Assembly (NCBI GenBank): GCA_041656735.1 | Contig: JBBACY010000068.1 | Location: forward strand, 1-12,976 | Length of the DNA: 12,976 nucleotides | Source of the DNA: Perlabentimonas sp041656735 | GTDB taxonomy: Bacteria > Bacteroidota > Bacteroidia > Bacteroidales > Tenuifilaceae | Direction: 5' to 3' | Part shown: in pieces, positions 12,630-12,976 of the stretch | Layout: the number at the start of each line of letters is the position of its first letter | How positions within the stretch are numbered: the stretch's first letter is position 1 | Made by a program: the position numbers and the translations under genes | Notes under the pieces: generated by a model | The model's database searches: none | What the model saw: the letters and a program-made list of their open reading frames with translations, nothing else | What the model was told of the DNA's origin: nothing

Positions 12630-12688
12630 ATTATTTCAAATGTTCCTTTCAATCTACCTCACGAAATTAATCCTCTCATTTGCGTTTG

Positions 12689-12720
12689 CAAAAATATCGC
12701 ATTTAACTAAATCAACCAAA
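12689..12720 (-). promoter_or_regulatory. Bacteroidota consensus promoter of the tRNA-Gly gene
   Basis: On the - strand TTTG (12717-12720), a 20-bp spacer and TATTTTTG (12689-12696) match the phylum promoter exactly. Transcription should start near 12682, leaving a 5' leader of about 50 nt before the tRNA. Confidence 0.75.
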
Positions 12721-12976
12721 GAAAACAGCATCTTTTTTAGTTTATATCGTTAAAAAAATGATGTAGCCTTGATTATCTGGCTATTGTAGCGAAAAATATT
12801 CTGTGAATAGTTCACTTTTCCTCCTTTTTTTAATGAAATTTCATTGTAAACATTCTAAATAACGAGTTAAGAGTGTGTACTAACTGTATTTTTGGTTCTT
12901 TATCATTTGCCCTAGGGTAGGGTGATATTGAAATTATTTAGGATAAAAGCCCATAGTAATGATGTTTTTTATACGG
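12721..12976. other. Gene-free right end of the window
   Basis: No coding region or RNA gene is supported in this A/T-rich stretch. Visible small elements are GTGAATAGTTCAC (12802-12814), the perfect palindrome AATGAAATTTCATT (12832-12845) and CCCTAGGG near 12910. These may belong to the control region of a gene beyond the window. Confidence 0.5.

Noticed and set aside
12639..12752. 37-residue open frame on the + strand
   Set aside because: It lies antisense across the tRNA promoter, is A/T-driven in composition and has no supporting start signal.
1..12976. Defence system, prophage or biosynthetic gene cluster
   Set aside because: All real genes are assigned to surface, transport, flavin transfer, glycan or regulation families; no nuclease, toxin, integrase or phage structural gene is visible.

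Overview
The window looks like a chromosomal segment of a Bacteroidota bacterium, probably an anaerobic or marine Bacteroidales/Marinilabiliales-type lineage. The evidence is two proteins with C-terminal type IX secretion (T9SS) sorting domains, promoters matching the Bacteroidota pattern TTTG-N19-21-TAnnTTTG, absence of Shine-Dalgarno sequences before starts, a Bacteroidota-style short ECF sigma factor, and an AT-rich composition. The species cannot be named from the sequence.

Layout. (1) 1-3851, + strand: the 3' part of a giant secreted repeat protein, cut by the left window edge, with six full CARDB-like plus Ig/PKD-like units and a T9SS tail. (2) 3857-4136: a dense array of 7-bp repeats, including a hairpin just after the stop. 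(3) 4215-4691, + strand: two tiny single-pass membrane proteins with cysteine-rich tails; the second resembles NqrM, the Na+-NQR maturation factor. (4) 4801-7754, - strand: a glycosyltransferase fused to a sugar-phosphate-transferase-like module, followed 17 bp later by the flavin transferase lipoprotein ApbE. (5) 7881-8810, - strand: a small T9SS-exported protein. (6) 8911-10392, - strand: a NhaC Na+/H+ antiporter. (7) 10946-11443, + strand: an ECF sigma factor with a textbook promoter and terminator. (8) 11444-12404: about 960 bp without a gene, holding a 559-bp block bounded by 13/14 inverted repeats and filled with degenerate palindromic repeats, probably a decayed mobile or repetitive element. 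(9) 12405-12629, - strand: tRNA-Leu(TAA) and tRNA-Gly(GCC), each with its own terminator. (10) 12630-12976: the tRNA promoter and otherwise no recognised gene.

How the genes may work together. ApbE covalently attaches FMN to subunits of Na+-pumping NQR/RNF complexes. The NqrM-like protein would serve the same complex, and NhaC exchanges Na+ for H+. The middle of the window therefore has a sodium-bioenergetics flavour, although no nqr or rnf structural genes are present here. The two T9SS cargo proteins and the glycosyltransferase point to cell-surface construction. The remaining genes look like ordinary neighbours.

No defence island, CRISPR array, prophage or intact transposase was seen. The most unusual items are the regular cysteine pairs of the giant protein, the heptamer array, the cysteine-rich mini-proteins convergent with apbE, the glycosyltransferase fusion with a degraded catalytic module, and the 559-bp element.
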